Below the pieces are notes generated by a model. The model did not search any database and was not told the origin of the DNA. It saw only the letters and a list, made by a program, of their open reading frames with translations. A program made the position numbers and the translations under genes. 64,000 nt of DNA from Prescottella equi (GTDB lineage Bacteria; Actinomycetota; Actinomycetes; Mycobacteriales; Mycobacteriaceae). Below are positions 55,652-64,000 of this stretch, in pieces (within the stretch, counting starts at the first letter, position 1; each line of letters starts with the position of its first letter). The stretch lies in NCBI RefSeq assembly GCF_020171745.1, contig NZ_JAIVAH010000009.1:124001-188000 (forward strand), written 5' to 3'.

Positions 55652-58252
55652 ATGAGAGAGCGCCGACATAACGGCATTTCAGGTCCGATGCCGAGCCGCA
55701 GTTCGGCGTGGGCCCCGGCCCGCAAGCGACTACTCGCACGCCTGGACCGGAACTCGCCGATCACGGTGATCCGCGCCCCGCGCGGATTCGGCAAGATCGA
55801 TCTCGTGGTGTCGTGGCTCAAGTCCTCCCGTTCGGAATATCGTGCGGTGCTGTGGATTTCCGCCGCTGCGGAGAACACCACATCGGAGAAGTTCTGGCGG
55901 TCCGCGATCGAGCGAATCCGGGCTGCGGGCATCATTGCGGGAGAGACCGATCCGTGGCCGGACGGCATGCCCGCAGCAGAGCAGGTCCGGGAGTACCTCG
56001 CCCACTGCGGAGCACCGGTACTGCTCGTCCTGGTCCGCATCGACCTGGTGGACGACGTCCGCATCGAGGACGAGGTACTGCACCTTCTCGATCGCTGCCA
56101 CAACGTCAACATCGTCGCGACGGCGTGCGACAGGTCGCTGTTCGGAGACCCCGTCGTCATGGAGCCGACGCACGAACTGATCCTGGCGCGCGACCTGCTC
56201 TATACGCGCGAGGACGCCGAAGAACTGTTCGATCACGCCGAAATATCGCTCGAGGCTGGCGAACTGGACTACATCCGCGGCCGGGTCGGATCGCTGCCGG
56301 CGCTGATGCGGATCGCGGTCGTCGTCGCCAAGAACCTTCCCGATGCCCCGGAACGCCGCGAACTGCTTGCGCATCGCCTCGACGGAACGATCGCCCGATA
56401 CGTGCAATCGACTGTGCTCGAACATCCTTCGATTGACGAAAGCCGCGACTTCGTCATCGCGGTCGCCACCGCGCGGATCATCACGGAGGAGATCGCACGA
56501 CTGCTGACCGGCGCCGACGATGCCGTGCGACGCCTCGAGATTCTCGAAACCGCCGGAATCGTCAACCATTGTGAGACAACGGTCGAGGACGCCTGGGAGT
56601 TCGCGCCGGCAGTCCGCGACTGCCTCCTCGCGGCACAGGTGAAGGCGGGCATCGACCGGGACGAGAGGCTGACAGTTCTCGCGCGCCACGAGTTGCAGCG
56701 CGGACACATCGCGTCGGGACTCGGGTACGCGGTCGAAGCGAAGAACTGGGACTTCGCGCTCGATCTGATCACCAACCACTGGGTGAGACTGATCGACAGC
56801 CACTTCGGGCTACTGCGGTCGACGCTGAGCGACCTACCCGAAGAGCACCTCGACGCCCATCCCGCCGTCAAGGCCGGACGCGACCTGTTCACCCTCCTGG
56901 GCGCCCAGCCGACCATCCCCGCCGACGCGCTGCCCAGCCAGCCCGCGGCGCTCGAGCAACTCGGCACCACCGAGAAGGCGCGCGACGCCCTGAGCGTCGG
57001 GTGCGTCCAGACCCTGATGCTCCGCCTCGGCGGCGAGCACGAACGCGCAGCCGAGATGACCCGCCGGCTCACTCATCTGGTCCGCGGCGCACTCGACACC
57101 CGCCCCGACGACATCGCCGACCAGCTACCGGTGATGCGCCTGCAGTGGGGCATCACGTACGAACTCGCGGGCGCGTTCACGGAATCGGCGGTGGAGTTGC
57201 GGTTGGCACACCGTGGCGCATTGGCCCAAGGCGTCGGCTTCGTCGCCCGCAACGCGGCCGGCAACTCTGCCATGAACTGGGCGGTGATCGGCGAACCTCG
57301 ACGCGCCGAGGAATGGATCGGACTCGAGGACGCGCACCCGGACCCCGACGGCTGGCTAGAGCCGATGGTCAAGGTGGGCGGACTCGTGGCCCGCACCCTG
57401 GTGGCACTCGACCGTCTCGACATCCCGGCCGCGGACCGCTGGCTCGACGAGCTGGGCGAGGCCTCCGAACGCGAAGAACTGTGGCCCTTCATCACTTTGG
57501 CGCACTGCCGCCACGCCCTGGCAACCGGTCAGGCGTACGCCGGCATGGCCGTCCTGCAGCGCGCCATCGCGTCGCACGCCGCCATCCTCCGCCCGGGTTC
57601 GACGGTCGCGGCGGTGATGACAGCGCTCGAGATCGAACTCCGCCTCGCCCTCGGCGAGGGCAACCGCGCCCTGTCGATGCTGGCCGAGCGCGAACTCAAC
57701 CGTCCGATCCTGCTGGTCTCCGCCGCGCGCACCCACCTGCTCACCGGCAATCCCACGGCCGCCCTCACGCTGTGCCGCAAGTGTGATTGGTTCAGCTATC
57801 CGTTCACCCGCAGCCAACTCGACGCCCTGCTGATCGAGACGTCGGCGCACCGCGCGCTGGGCGAGCACGCCGCCGCCGCCCGGTCGTGGGCGCAGGCGGT
57901 CGCGATCGCGGACCGGACGGGACTCCTCGGGATGCTCACGACGGTCCCGCGAGCGCTGCTCGCCGACCTGGATGCGGCGGCGCGAACCCCGTCGACGGCT
58001 GTGGCCGCACTGCTCGCGACGGACGCCCGCGAGGTGTATCCCGCGGCCGTCCACCACGTGGAACTCACGGAACGTGAGCGAGCGGTCCTCGCCGAGCTCG
58101 CCCGCGGCCTGTCGACGCTCGAGATCGCCCGCACGCTGTTCGTGTCAACCAACACGGTCAAGAGCCAGTTGCGGACCCTGTACCGGAAGATCGACGCGCA
58201 CTCGCGCGACGAGGCCCTCGAGATCGCCTACCGGACGGGTCTGATCGACTGA
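55652..58252 (+). CDS. large LuxR-type (MalT/LAL-like) transcriptional regulator
   Basis: An 866-residue regulator of LAL layout. The N-terminal P-loop ATPase has a degenerate Walker A, 'RAPRGFGKIDLVVSW' (G47, K48, then Ile49-Asp50 instead of Thr/Ser), and a hydrophobic Walker-B-like 'VLLVLVRIDLVDD'. A long helical-repeat region (about 350-790) follows. The C-terminal LuxR helix-turn-helix is 'LTERERAVLAELARGLSTLEIARTLFVSTNTVKSQLRTLYRKI' (about 808-850). ATG 55652 is chosen because a GGGGGGTGG tract precedes it; an upstream TTG at 55577 is possible. The following MFS exporter, 45 bases downstream, is the probable target. Confidence 0.8.
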   Translation: MRERRHNGISGPMPSRSSAWAPARKRLLARLDRNSPITVIRAPRGFGKIDLVVSWLKSSRSEYRAVLWISAAAENTTSEKFWRSAIERIRAAGIIAGETDPWPDGMPAAEQVREYLAHCGAPVLLVLVRIDLVDDVRIEDEVLHLLDRCHNVNIVATACDRSLFGDPVVMEPTHELILARDLLYTREDAEELFDHAEISLEAGELDYIRGRVGSLPALMRIAVVVAKNLPDAPERRELLAHRLDGTIARYVQSTVLEHPSIDESRDFVIAVATARIITEEIARLLTGADDAVRRLEILETAGIVNHCETTVEDAWEFAPAVRDCLLAAQVKAGIDRDERLTVLARHELQRGHIASGLGYAVEAKNWDFALDLITNHWVRLIDSHFGLLRSTLSDLPEEHLDAHPAVKAGRDLFTLLGAQPTIPADALPSQPAALEQLGTTEKARDALSVGCVQTLMLRLGGEHERAAEMTRRLTHLVRGALDTRPDDIADQLPVMRLQWGITYELAGAFTESAVELRLAHRGALAQGVGFVARNAAGNSAMNWAVIGEPRRAEEWIGLEDAHPDPDGWLEPMVKVGGLVARTLVALDRLDIPAADRWLDELGEASEREELWPFITLAHCRHALATGQAYAGMAVLQRAIASHAAILRPGSTVAAVMTALEIELRLALGEGNRALSMLAERELNRPILLVSAARTHLLTGNPTAALTLCRKCDWFSYPFTRSQLDALLIETSAHRALGEHAAAARSWAQAVAIADRTGLLGMLTTVPRALLADLDAAARTPSTAVAALLATDAREVYPAAVHHVELTERERAVLAELARGLSTLEIARTLFVSTNTVKSQLRTLYRKIDAHSRDEALEIAYRTGLID

Positions 58253-58297
58253 GCCCGATCGGCCCCGCGGCGCACCCCGCCCCTGCTTCAATCGGGT

Positions 58298-59914
58298 ATG
58301 CCTGAAAGCGTCGGACGTCCGACGGGATCCCGGGCGACGTTGATCCTGGCGACGCTGTCGGCGGGACAGTTCCTGATGACGCTCGACAGTTCGGTCATGA
58401 ACGTGTCGATGGCGATGGTCGCGTCCGACCTCGGCACCACGATCACCGGGATCCAGACGGCGATCACGCTGTACACGCTCGTCATGGCAACGCTGATGAT
58501 CACCGGCGGAAAGATCGGCAGCATCATCGGTCGGCGCCGGGCATTCGGCATCGGCCTCGTCGTCTACGGCGCGGGTTCGCTGACAACGGCGCTGGCCCCG
58601 AACCTGGGGGTGCTCCTGCTCGGCTGGTCGCTGCTCGAGGGCCTCGGCGCCGCCCTGATCATGCCGGCGATCGTCGCCCTGGTCGCGGCCAACTTCCCGC
58701 CCGAGAAGCGTTCGAGCGCCTACGGTCTGATCGCCGCCTCGGGCGCCGTCGCGGTGGCCGCGGGCCCACTGATCGGCGGCGCCGTCACCACGTTCGCGTC
58801 GTGGCGGTACGTGTTCGCCGGCGAGGTCGTACTCGTCCTCCTGATCCTGCCGGTGCTGCGCCGGATAGAGGACGCCCCGCCGGCGCGGGCCCGACTCGAC
58901 CTCGTCGGCTCGCTGCTGTCCATCGTGGGCCTGGGTCTGGTGGTGTACGGCGTGCTGCGGTCCGGCGAGTGGGGTTGGCTGCGCAGCCGCCCCGGCGGTC
59001 CCGAACTGCTGGGCCTGTCCCCGGTCTGCTGGCTCGTCCTCGCCGGTCTGCTGGTGGTCTACGCGTTCACCCGCTGGGAGGCGCGCCTGACGCACCGCGG
59101 CGGCGAACCACTGCTCGACACCCGCCTGCTGTCCAACCGCCAACTGTCCGGCGGGCTGACGATGTTCTTCGCACAGTTCATGATTCAGGCAGGTGTCTTC
59201 TTCACCGTCCCGCTGTTCCTGTCGGTCGTGCTCGAACTCAGCGCGCTGCAGACCGGAGTCCGCCTGCTTCCCCTGTCCGTCGCGCTGCTGCTGACCGCCG
59301 TCGGCATCCCCAAGGCCTGGCCGCACGCGAATCCGCGTCGGGTCGTCCGGCTGGGGTTGGCGTCGATGACCGTGGGCATCGCCATCCTGGCCGGCGGCAT
59401 GGATCCGGGCGCGAACGCCGGGATCGTCGCGGTGCCGATGCTGCTGATGGGCCTCGGACTGGGCGCTCTCGCCTCCCAACTCGGCGCGGTCACGGTCTCC
59501 GCGGTGCCCGATGCGCGCAGCGCCGAGGTCGGTGGACTGCAGAACACCGCGACCAACCTCGGCGCTTCACTCGGCACCGCGCTCATCGGCTCGGTCCTGA
59601 TCGCGACGCTGAGCGCCTCGATCGTCGCCGGCATCCAGAACGACCCGCGGGTACCGGACACCGTCCAGGAACAGGCCACCACGGAACTCGCGAGCGGCGT
59701 CCCGTTCCTCAGCGACACCCAACTGTCCGGCGCACTCGACGAGGCCGGCGTGGATCCGACGGTCGCGGACGCGGTCGTGTCGGCGAACACCGACGCCAGA
59801 CTGGAGGCACTGCAGGCCGCGCTGTGGGTCGCGGCGCTGCTGACGGTCGCCGCCCTCTTCGGGACCGGACGCATCCCGCGGACGCCGGTCGGCGAGGACG
59901 AACACGCGTCCTGA
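58298..59914 (+). CDS. MFS transporter, DHA2 (EmrB/QacA) family
   Basis: A 538-residue drug:proton antiporter with about 14 transmembrane helices. Signatures are 'LDSSVMNVSMAMVASDLGTTITGIQTAITLYTLVMATLMITGGKIGSIIGRRRAFGIG' (helix 1 motif D and loop motif A) and 'LIAASGAVAVAAGPLIGGAVTTFASWRYVFAGEV' (antiporter motif C). The C-terminal 110 residues include an extracytoplasmic loop near 440-490. Placed 45 bases after the LuxR regulator, it is likely induced by it. Exported compound unknown. Confidence 0.9.
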   Translation: MPESVGRPTGSRATLILATLSAGQFLMTLDSSVMNVSMAMVASDLGTTITGIQTAITLYTLVMATLMITGGKIGSIIGRRRAFGIGLVVYGAGSLTTALAPNLGVLLLGWSLLEGLGAALIMPAIVALVAANFPPEKRSSAYGLIAASGAVAVAAGPLIGGAVTTFASWRYVFAGEVVLVLLILPVLRRIEDAPPARARLDLVGSLLSIVGLGLVVYGVLRSGEWGWLRSRPGGPELLGLSPVCWLVLAGLLVVYAFTRWEARLTHRGGEPLLDTRLLSNRQLSGGLTMFFAQFMIQAGVFFTVPLFLSVVLELSALQTGVRLLPLSVALLLTAVGIPKAWPHANPRRVVRLGLASMTVGIAILAGGMDPGANAGIVAVPMLLMGLGLGALASQLGAVTVSAVPDARSAEVGGLQNTATNLGASLGTALIGSVLIATLSASIVAGIQNDPRVPDTVQEQATTELASGVPFLSDTQLSGALDEAGVDPTVADAVVSANTDARLEALQAALWVAALLTVAALFGTGRIPRTPVGEDEHAS

Positions 59915-59933
59915 GCCGTCGGGCGCCGAGCCG

Positions 59934-60854
59934 TCAGGTTCGGCGAATGTGCGGCGCCGGGACACCGATCAGCAGGCGGCGGGCCGCGTTCCAGGCCCGG
60001 TGGACCACCGCGGCGACGGCCTCGGTCTCCGCGCCGAGCACCCGGAGCCACGCACCGCACTCCTCCGGCAGGACGCTCACGCCGGCCCGGACCCCCTCCG
60101 CCGCGCCCTCGGTCGCACCGTGCAACACGTCGGCGAGCGCGATCCCGGTAGCCAGCGGGCTGATCACGTACAGCGTGCCCATGACGTCATGGTCGCCGAA
60201 CACCGCCGGCCCGGTCACGCCGCCGTCCGCCGGCTGCAATCGGATGGTGTCGACCGCGAGCAGGGTGCCGTCGGGACGGACGACCTCGAGATCCGACGCG
60301 AAAACGTCGTACTCGTGCTTCTCGTCGCGTGCCAGACGTCCCGCGAGCACCGTCTCCCCGAGGATCACGGTGGCCGACGGGTCCACGGTCGCCGTGGTGC
60401 GCTGGTGCAGTCGCGCACCGCCGAACGGGATCAGCGGCTCGGGCAGGTATTCGACGAACGCGCCGGGACCCGCCCGCAACGTCACGGTCTGCGTCGCGTA
60501 GTCGGTGTCCATCCGTTGCACCTTCGTCGAGGCCTGCGTCGTCAGGTGCACCGAGGTGTCGGGGCCGCAGTCGATGTCGAGCCTCATCCGGTCGCCCTGG
60601 ACCAGACCGCCGCCGGTCGACATCAGGTACACCACCGGCAGGTCGGGTCGCTCGGGATCGACGTACAGCGGTCGCATGATCTGCAGCGGCGGCCGCTGTC
60701 GATGCTGCGACAGTTCGGTCCGGCCGCCGACATGGACGAAGCCCAGTTCCAGAACGCCGTCCTTGCCGGGACTTCCGGCGGGCAGCGTCTCCGGTGTCCC
60801 CGCGTAGCCCGCCACGATCGCCGGGACGCCGGCGCCGTTCTCGGCCCCGGTCAC
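59934..60854 (-). CDS. ureD: urease accessory protein UreD
   Basis: A 306-residue urease maturation factor. It forms a complex with UreF and UreG on apo-urease for nickel insertion. Family features are 'RPLYVDPERPDLPVVYLMSTGGGLVQGDRMRLDIDCGPDTSVHLTTQASTKVQRMD' and 'YLPEPLIPFGGARLHQRTT'. GTG 60854 overlaps ureG by four bases. It is the last gene of the leftward urease operon, and the MFS gene ends 19 bases from it on the other strand. Confidence 0.9.
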   Translation of the reverse strand: MTGAENGAGVPAIVAGYAGTPETLPAGSPGKDGVLELGFVHVGGRTELSQHRQRPPLQIMRPLYVDPERPDLPVVYLMSTGGGLVQGDRMRLDIDCGPDTSVHLTTQASTKVQRMDTDYATQTVTLRAGPGAFVEYLPEPLIPFGGARLHQRTTATVDPSATVILGETVLAGRLARDEKHEYDVFASDLEVVRPDGTLLAVDTIRLQPADGGVTGPAVFGDHDVMGTLYVISPLATGIALADVLHGATEGAAEGVRAGVSVLPEECGAWLRVLGAETEAVAAVVHRAWNAARRLLIGVPAPHIRRT

Positions 60855-61465
60855 GGTTGTCTCCGGAAGGTGTCGAGGAAGTCCGCGATCGCATCGAGGC
60901 CCTGCCCGGTGAGGCAGTTGGTCAACTGCACCGGACGCCCGCCGCGGACCCGGTACGCGTCGGACTCCATGACGGCGACGTCGGCGCGGACGTACTGCGC
61001 GATGTCGATCTTGTTGATCACCAACAGATCCGACTCGGTGATGCCCGGGCCCCGCTTGCGCGGCATCTTCTCGCCCTCGGCGGTGTCGAGCACGAACAGG
61101 AACAGATCGACCAGCACCGGACTGAACGTCAGGGTCAGGTTGTCGCCACCAGACTCGTAGAGCAGCGTGTCGACATCCGGAAACTGTTCCAGTAGTTCGG
61201 CTCCCGCTGCCAGGTTCATGGTCGGGTCGTCCCGGACCGCGGTGTGCGGGCACGCGCCGGTCTCCACGCCGACGACGCGAGCAGGATCGAGGATCCCGTC
61301 GAGCGTGCGCCGAACGTGCTCGGCGTCCTCCTGCGTGTAGATGTCGTTGGTGATCACCGCCGGCCGGTACCCCCGTGCGGTCAGCACCGGAACCAGCGCC
61401 TCGATCAGCGCGGTCTTGCCCGAACCCACCGGGCCACCGATCCCGACCCTGAGAACGTCGGTCAT
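60851..61465 (-). CDS. ureG: urease accessory GTPase UreG
   Basis: A 204-residue SIMIBI-class GTPase that powers nickel delivery to urease. P-loop 'GPVGSGKT' (11-18), metal motif 'ETGACPHTA' (Cys-Pro-His), 'LYESGGDNLTLTFSP' and the G4 motif 'NKID'. AAGGAGAT precedes ATG 61465. It is coupled to ureD by an ATGA-type overlap and lies 20 bases after ureF. Confidence 0.95.
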   Translation of the reverse strand: MTDVLRVGIGGPVGSGKTALIEALVPVLTARGYRPAVITNDIYTQEDAEHVRRTLDGILDPARVVGVETGACPHTAVRDDPTMNLAAGAELLEQFPDVDTLLYESGGDNLTLTFSPVLVDLFLFVLDTAEGEKMPRKRGPGITESDLLVINKIDIAQYVRADVAVMESDAYRVRGGRPVQLTNCLTGQGLDAIADFLDTFRRQP

Positions 61466-61485
61466 GCCATCTCCTTCCTCTGATG

Positions 61486-62175
61486 TCAGCTGACGAACAG
61501 GCGGGCGTCGGCCCGCTCGTGTCCGGCCGACATCACGTCGGCGACGGGCGTGCACCCGCCGAGGTCGTTCAGGTTGCGGCGCAGCGCCGCTGCCGTGACC
61601 TCCCCGATCACCGGGGCGGCGTCGGCGAGGATCCGTTGTGCTCGAATGTGATCGGTGAGCCGCAGGCGTAGCGCGGCACCGACGAGACTCGCCGAGAACG
61701 CGAAGAGGTCACCGGCCACGGCCTGCGCGACGTCCACCCCGCACGATGCCGCGACCACCCCGGTGACCACCGGCTGGGTGCCCGGGGAGCGCTTGGCCGC
61801 CACGTCCTCGGCGAACCGCTCGATGTCGTCGCGGCCGAACGTCTGGCGCGCGACCGAGAGCATCTGGTGCCCGGTCCGGGTGCACGCGCGCCGCAGCTCC
61901 CGGTTGAGCTTGGTGGCGTGCAGGCGCCGGTCCACCCGATGCAGCAACTCGCGGTTGCCGTCTCGAACGGCGTTGTGCGCGAGCGCCAGTGCCGTCGCGT
62001 CGGCGGGACCGACCGAGTGCCGCAGCAGATCGACCAGCACGTCCGGAAGCGTCTCCGGGGTCACCGATCCTGCCTGCGCGTACCCCTCGAGCCCGTGCGA
62101 GAGCGTGTAGAACCCGGCCGGGAACGCCGAGTCGGTGAGCTGCAGCGTCACCAGCAGTGCTGCCACGTCCGTCAT
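61486..62175 (-). CDS. ureF: urease accessory protein UreF
   Basis: A 229-residue all-helical UreF, which checks GTPase-dependent activation in the UreDFG complex. 'LQLTDSAFPAGFYTLSHGLEGYAQAGSV', 'DATALALAHNA' and the C-terminal 'LRLRLTDHIRAQRILADAAPVIGEV' match the family. It starts seven bases after ureC ends and is part of the C-F-G-D order known from mycobacteria. Confidence 0.9.
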   Translation of the reverse strand: MTDVAALLVTLQLTDSAFPAGFYTLSHGLEGYAQAGSVTPETLPDVLVDLLRHSVGPADATALALAHNAVRDGNRELLHRVDRRLHATKLNRELRRACTRTGHQMLSVARQTFGRDDIERFAEDVAAKRSPGTQPVVTGVVAASCGVDVAQAVAGDLFAFSASLVGAALRLRLTDHIRAQRILADAAPVIGEVTAAALRRNLNDLGGCTPVADVMSAGHERADARLFVS

Positions 62176-62182
62176 GCCGGCC

Positions 62183-64000
62183 TCACACCACGTAGAACAG
62201 CTGGGTGAGCGGAAGCCGTTGCGCCGGTGCGATCGTCACCGTCTCGCCGTCGGCGCGGACATGGTAGGTGTCGGGGTCGACGGTGATGTGCGGCGTCGCG
62301 GTGTTGCGGACCATGTCCTTCTTGCCGACCGTGCGGCAACCGCGGACTGCCACGACCGGGCTCTGCAGCCCCAACTGCTCGGGCACACCGGCGTCCAGCG
62401 CGGCCTGCGACACGAACGTCAGACGGGTCGCCTTCATCGCGGCACCCAGTGCGCCGTACATCGGGCGGTACCGCACCGGCTGCGGCGTCGAGATCGACCC
62501 GTTGGGGTCCCCCATGAGCGACCAGCAGATCAGCCCGCCCTTGAGGACGAGACTCGGCTTGGCGCCGAACGAATGGACCGGCCACAGCACGATGTCGGCC
62601 AGCTTGCCGGGCTCGAGCGAGCCGACGTGGTCGGCGACACCCGCCGCGAGCGCCGGATTGATGGTGGTCTTCGCGACGTACCGCAGGATCCGGTTGTTGT
62701 CGTTGCGCGACGTCCCGTCCGCCGCGGTGTCCTCCGGCAGCGGTCCACGCTGGTCCTTGCAGTGATGCGCGGTCTGGATCGCGCGCGTCCACGTCTCCCC
62801 CACCCGGCCCATCGCCTGCGAGTCGGACGAGAAGATCGAGATGACGCCGTCGTCGTGCAGCACCGTCTCGGCCGCGATCGTCTCCGCCCGCACCCGGGAA
62901 TCCGCGAACGAGACGTCCTCGGGGATGTCGTGCCGCAGGTGGTGGCACACCATCACCATGTCGAGCAGTTCGTCGACCGAGTTCACCGTGTACGGCAGCG
63001 TCGGATTGGTCGACGCCGGAAGCACGTTCGGCTCGCCGGCGACGCGCAGGATGTCCGGGGCGTGCCCGCCGCCCGCGCCCTCGGTGTGGAAGGTGTGGAT
63101 GGTCCGGCCGCCGATCGCGGCGAGCGTGTCCTCGTAGAAGCCCGACTCGTTGAGGGTGTCGGCGTGGATCGCGACCTGGACGCCCATGTCGTCGGCGACG
63201 CGCAGTGCCGCGTCGATCGTCGCGGGCGTGGCGCCCCAGTCCTCGTGGATCTTGATCCCGCACAGTCCCGCCGCGATCTGTTCGGCCATCGCCTCCGGCA
63301 GCGACGTCGCCTTCCCGAGCAACCCGACGTTCACCGGCAGTTCCTCGACGGCCTGCAGCATCCGGCCGATGTGCCACGGGCCCGGCGTGCACGTGGTGCC
63401 CTTGCTGCCGTCGGCCGGGCCGGTGCCGCCGCCGATCATCGTGGTCACGCCGTTGCTGAGCGCCTCCTCCACCTGCTGAGGGGCCAGGAAGTGGACGTGG
63501 GTGTCCACGGCGCCGGCGGTCGCGAGGAGATGCTCGCCCGAGATCACCTCGGTGCCCGGGCCGATCACCAGGCCCGGGTCCACCCCGTCCTGCGTGCGCG
63601 GGTTACCGGCCTTGCCGATCCCCACGATGCGGCCACCCCGCACCCCGAGGTCACCCTTGACCACCCCGAGCACCCCGTCGAGCACGACGACGTTGGTGAT
63701 CACCAGGTCGAGGGCGCCGGACGCGGCCGTCGCGGCGGGGTCCTGCGCCATGCCGTCCCGGATCGCCTTGCCGCCGCCGTACACCGCCTCGTCACCGAAC
63801 GCACCGGCGTTGCAATCGCGTTCGACCTCGACGACCAGATTCGTGTCGGCGAGTGTGAACCGGTCACCGACCGACGGCCCGAACAGATCCACGTACGTGC
63901 GGCGCGGCAGAACGGTCGGATCGGGTTGCGGTCCGTCCGCAGCCCTACTGTCCGAATCGTCGGCGGCGGTGAGGAATCCACGCTCGACGGCTCGCCGGAA
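62183..64000 (-). CDS. ureC: urease alpha subunit UreC, 5'-incomplete, apparently fused to UreB end
   Basis: Catalytic urease subunit hydrolysing urea to ammonia and carbamate. Nickel ligands and active-site residues are clear: 'THVHFLA', carbamylated Lys in 'GIKIHEDWG', '[11 protein letters not shown]', '[15 protein letters not shown]', the mobile flap '[22 protein letters not shown]' and '[12 protein letters not shown]'. The first possible start in view is GTG 63892, but the residues before it ('LPRRTY') match the usual UreC N-terminus, and the frame continues without stop or good start codon to the window edge. The most upstream part reads '[19 protein letters not shown]', like a UreB C-terminus. 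A UreB-UreC fusion is therefore likely. The real start lies outside the window. Confidence 0.9.
   Translation of the reverse strand, partial: FRRAVERGFLTAADDSDSRAADGPQPDPTVLPRRTYVDLFGPSVGDRFTLADTNLVVEVERDCNAGAFGDEAVYGGGKAIRDGMAQDPAATAASGALDLVITNVVVLDGVLGVVKGDLGVRGGRIVGIGKAGNPRTQDGVDPGLVIGPGTEVISGEHLLATAGAVDTHVHFLAPQQVEEALSNGVTTMIGGGTGPADGSKGTTCTPGPWHIGRMLQAVEELPVNVGLLGKATSLPEAMAEQIAAGLCGIKIHEDWGATPATIDAALRVADDMGVQVAIHADTLNESGFYEDTLAAIGGRTIHTFHTEGAGGGHAPDILRVAGEPNVLPASTNPTLPYTVNSVDELLDMVMVCHHLRHDIPEDVSFADSRVRAETIAAETVLHDDGVISIFSSDSQAMGRVGETWTRAIQTAHHCKDQRGPLPEDTAADGTSRNDNNRILRYVAKTTINPALAAGVADHVGSLEPGKLADIVLWPVHSFGAKPSLVLKGGLICWSLMGDPNGSISTPQPVRYRPMYGALGAAMKATRLTFVSQAALDAGVPEQLGLQSPVVAVRGCRTVGKKDMVRNTATPHITVDPDTYHVRADGETVTIAPAQRLPLTQLFYVV

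Noticed and set aside
59905-59945. Possible terminator between the MFS exporter and ureD
   Set aside because: The sequence has a direct repeat GAGCCGTC and only short broken stems, so a hairpin call is not supported.

Overview
The window reads as chromosome of a high-GC mycolic-acid actinomycete, most likely Rhodococcus or a close relative in the Nocardiaceae. This rests on the codon usage, many GTG/TTG and apparently leaderless starts, and marker genes: a mycofactocin-type SDR, a KshA-type Rieske oxygenase, an F420-type luciferase-like oxidoreductase, an LCP protein and a urease cluster in the order C-F-G-D. Species cannot be fixed from the sequence alone. Genes are tightly packed and no gene-free stretch exceeds 300 bases. 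I found no tRNA, rRNA, CRISPR array, insertion sequence or phage.

Layout. 1-7227: LON-domain protein (cut by the window edge), SRPBCC protein, hydrolase, phosphodiesterase-type enzyme, gpsA, a flavin monooxygenase behind a palindromic operator, and an odd hydrolase behind a leader peptide. 7233-13564: an M23-like lipoprotein divergent from the zinc metallochaperone gene aztD (with a Zur-type box), a LeuA regulatory-domain protein preceded by a branched-chain-codon leader peptide and competing RNA stems, a lipocalin, a hydrolase/WYL-regulator pair and a secreted protein. 13614-19763: SDRs, hydrolase, baeRF protein, a Clp-N protein whose promoter lies inside a nested palindrome, and an LLM oxidoreductase.

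19801-28792 is the most distinctive block. An eight-gene leftward operon encodes a methylamine-dehydrogenase-like system: mauE, mauD, mauA (with both tryptophans expected for TTQ), mauB, a Tat-exported multicopper oxidase, an amicyanin-like lipoprotein, a second cupredoxin lipoprotein and a MauF-like membrane protein. No mauG or cytochrome c gene is present. A divergent amine/amino-acid permease plus IclR regulator completes a plausible primary-amine uptake and oxidation locus, with several perfect dyads between the two arms.

28794-32379 is a four-gene glycine-betaine/quaternary-amine ABC importer. 32561-36664 holds two tandem RNHCP proteins, a YdeP-type molybdoenzyme and a TetR regulator. 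36753-43668 holds an enoyl-CoA hydratase/SDR pair, another SDR, an MFS carrier, a DJ-1/PfpI protein, an LCP protein and a quinone oxidoreductase. 43718-49076 holds kshA, a hydrolase, a D,D-carboxypeptidase and a two-component system. 49021-53092 is a small unassigned biosynthetic-looking cluster: an alpha-oxoamine synthase, an epimerase fused to a partial hydrolase, and a divergent acyl-CoA dehydrogenase. 53147-59914 holds a secreted RCC1 propeller, a DUF2889-like protein, a large LuxR regulator and a 14-helix MFS exporter. 59934-64000 is the urease operon end (ureC-F-G-D); ureC is open to the window edge and appears fused to the end of ureB.
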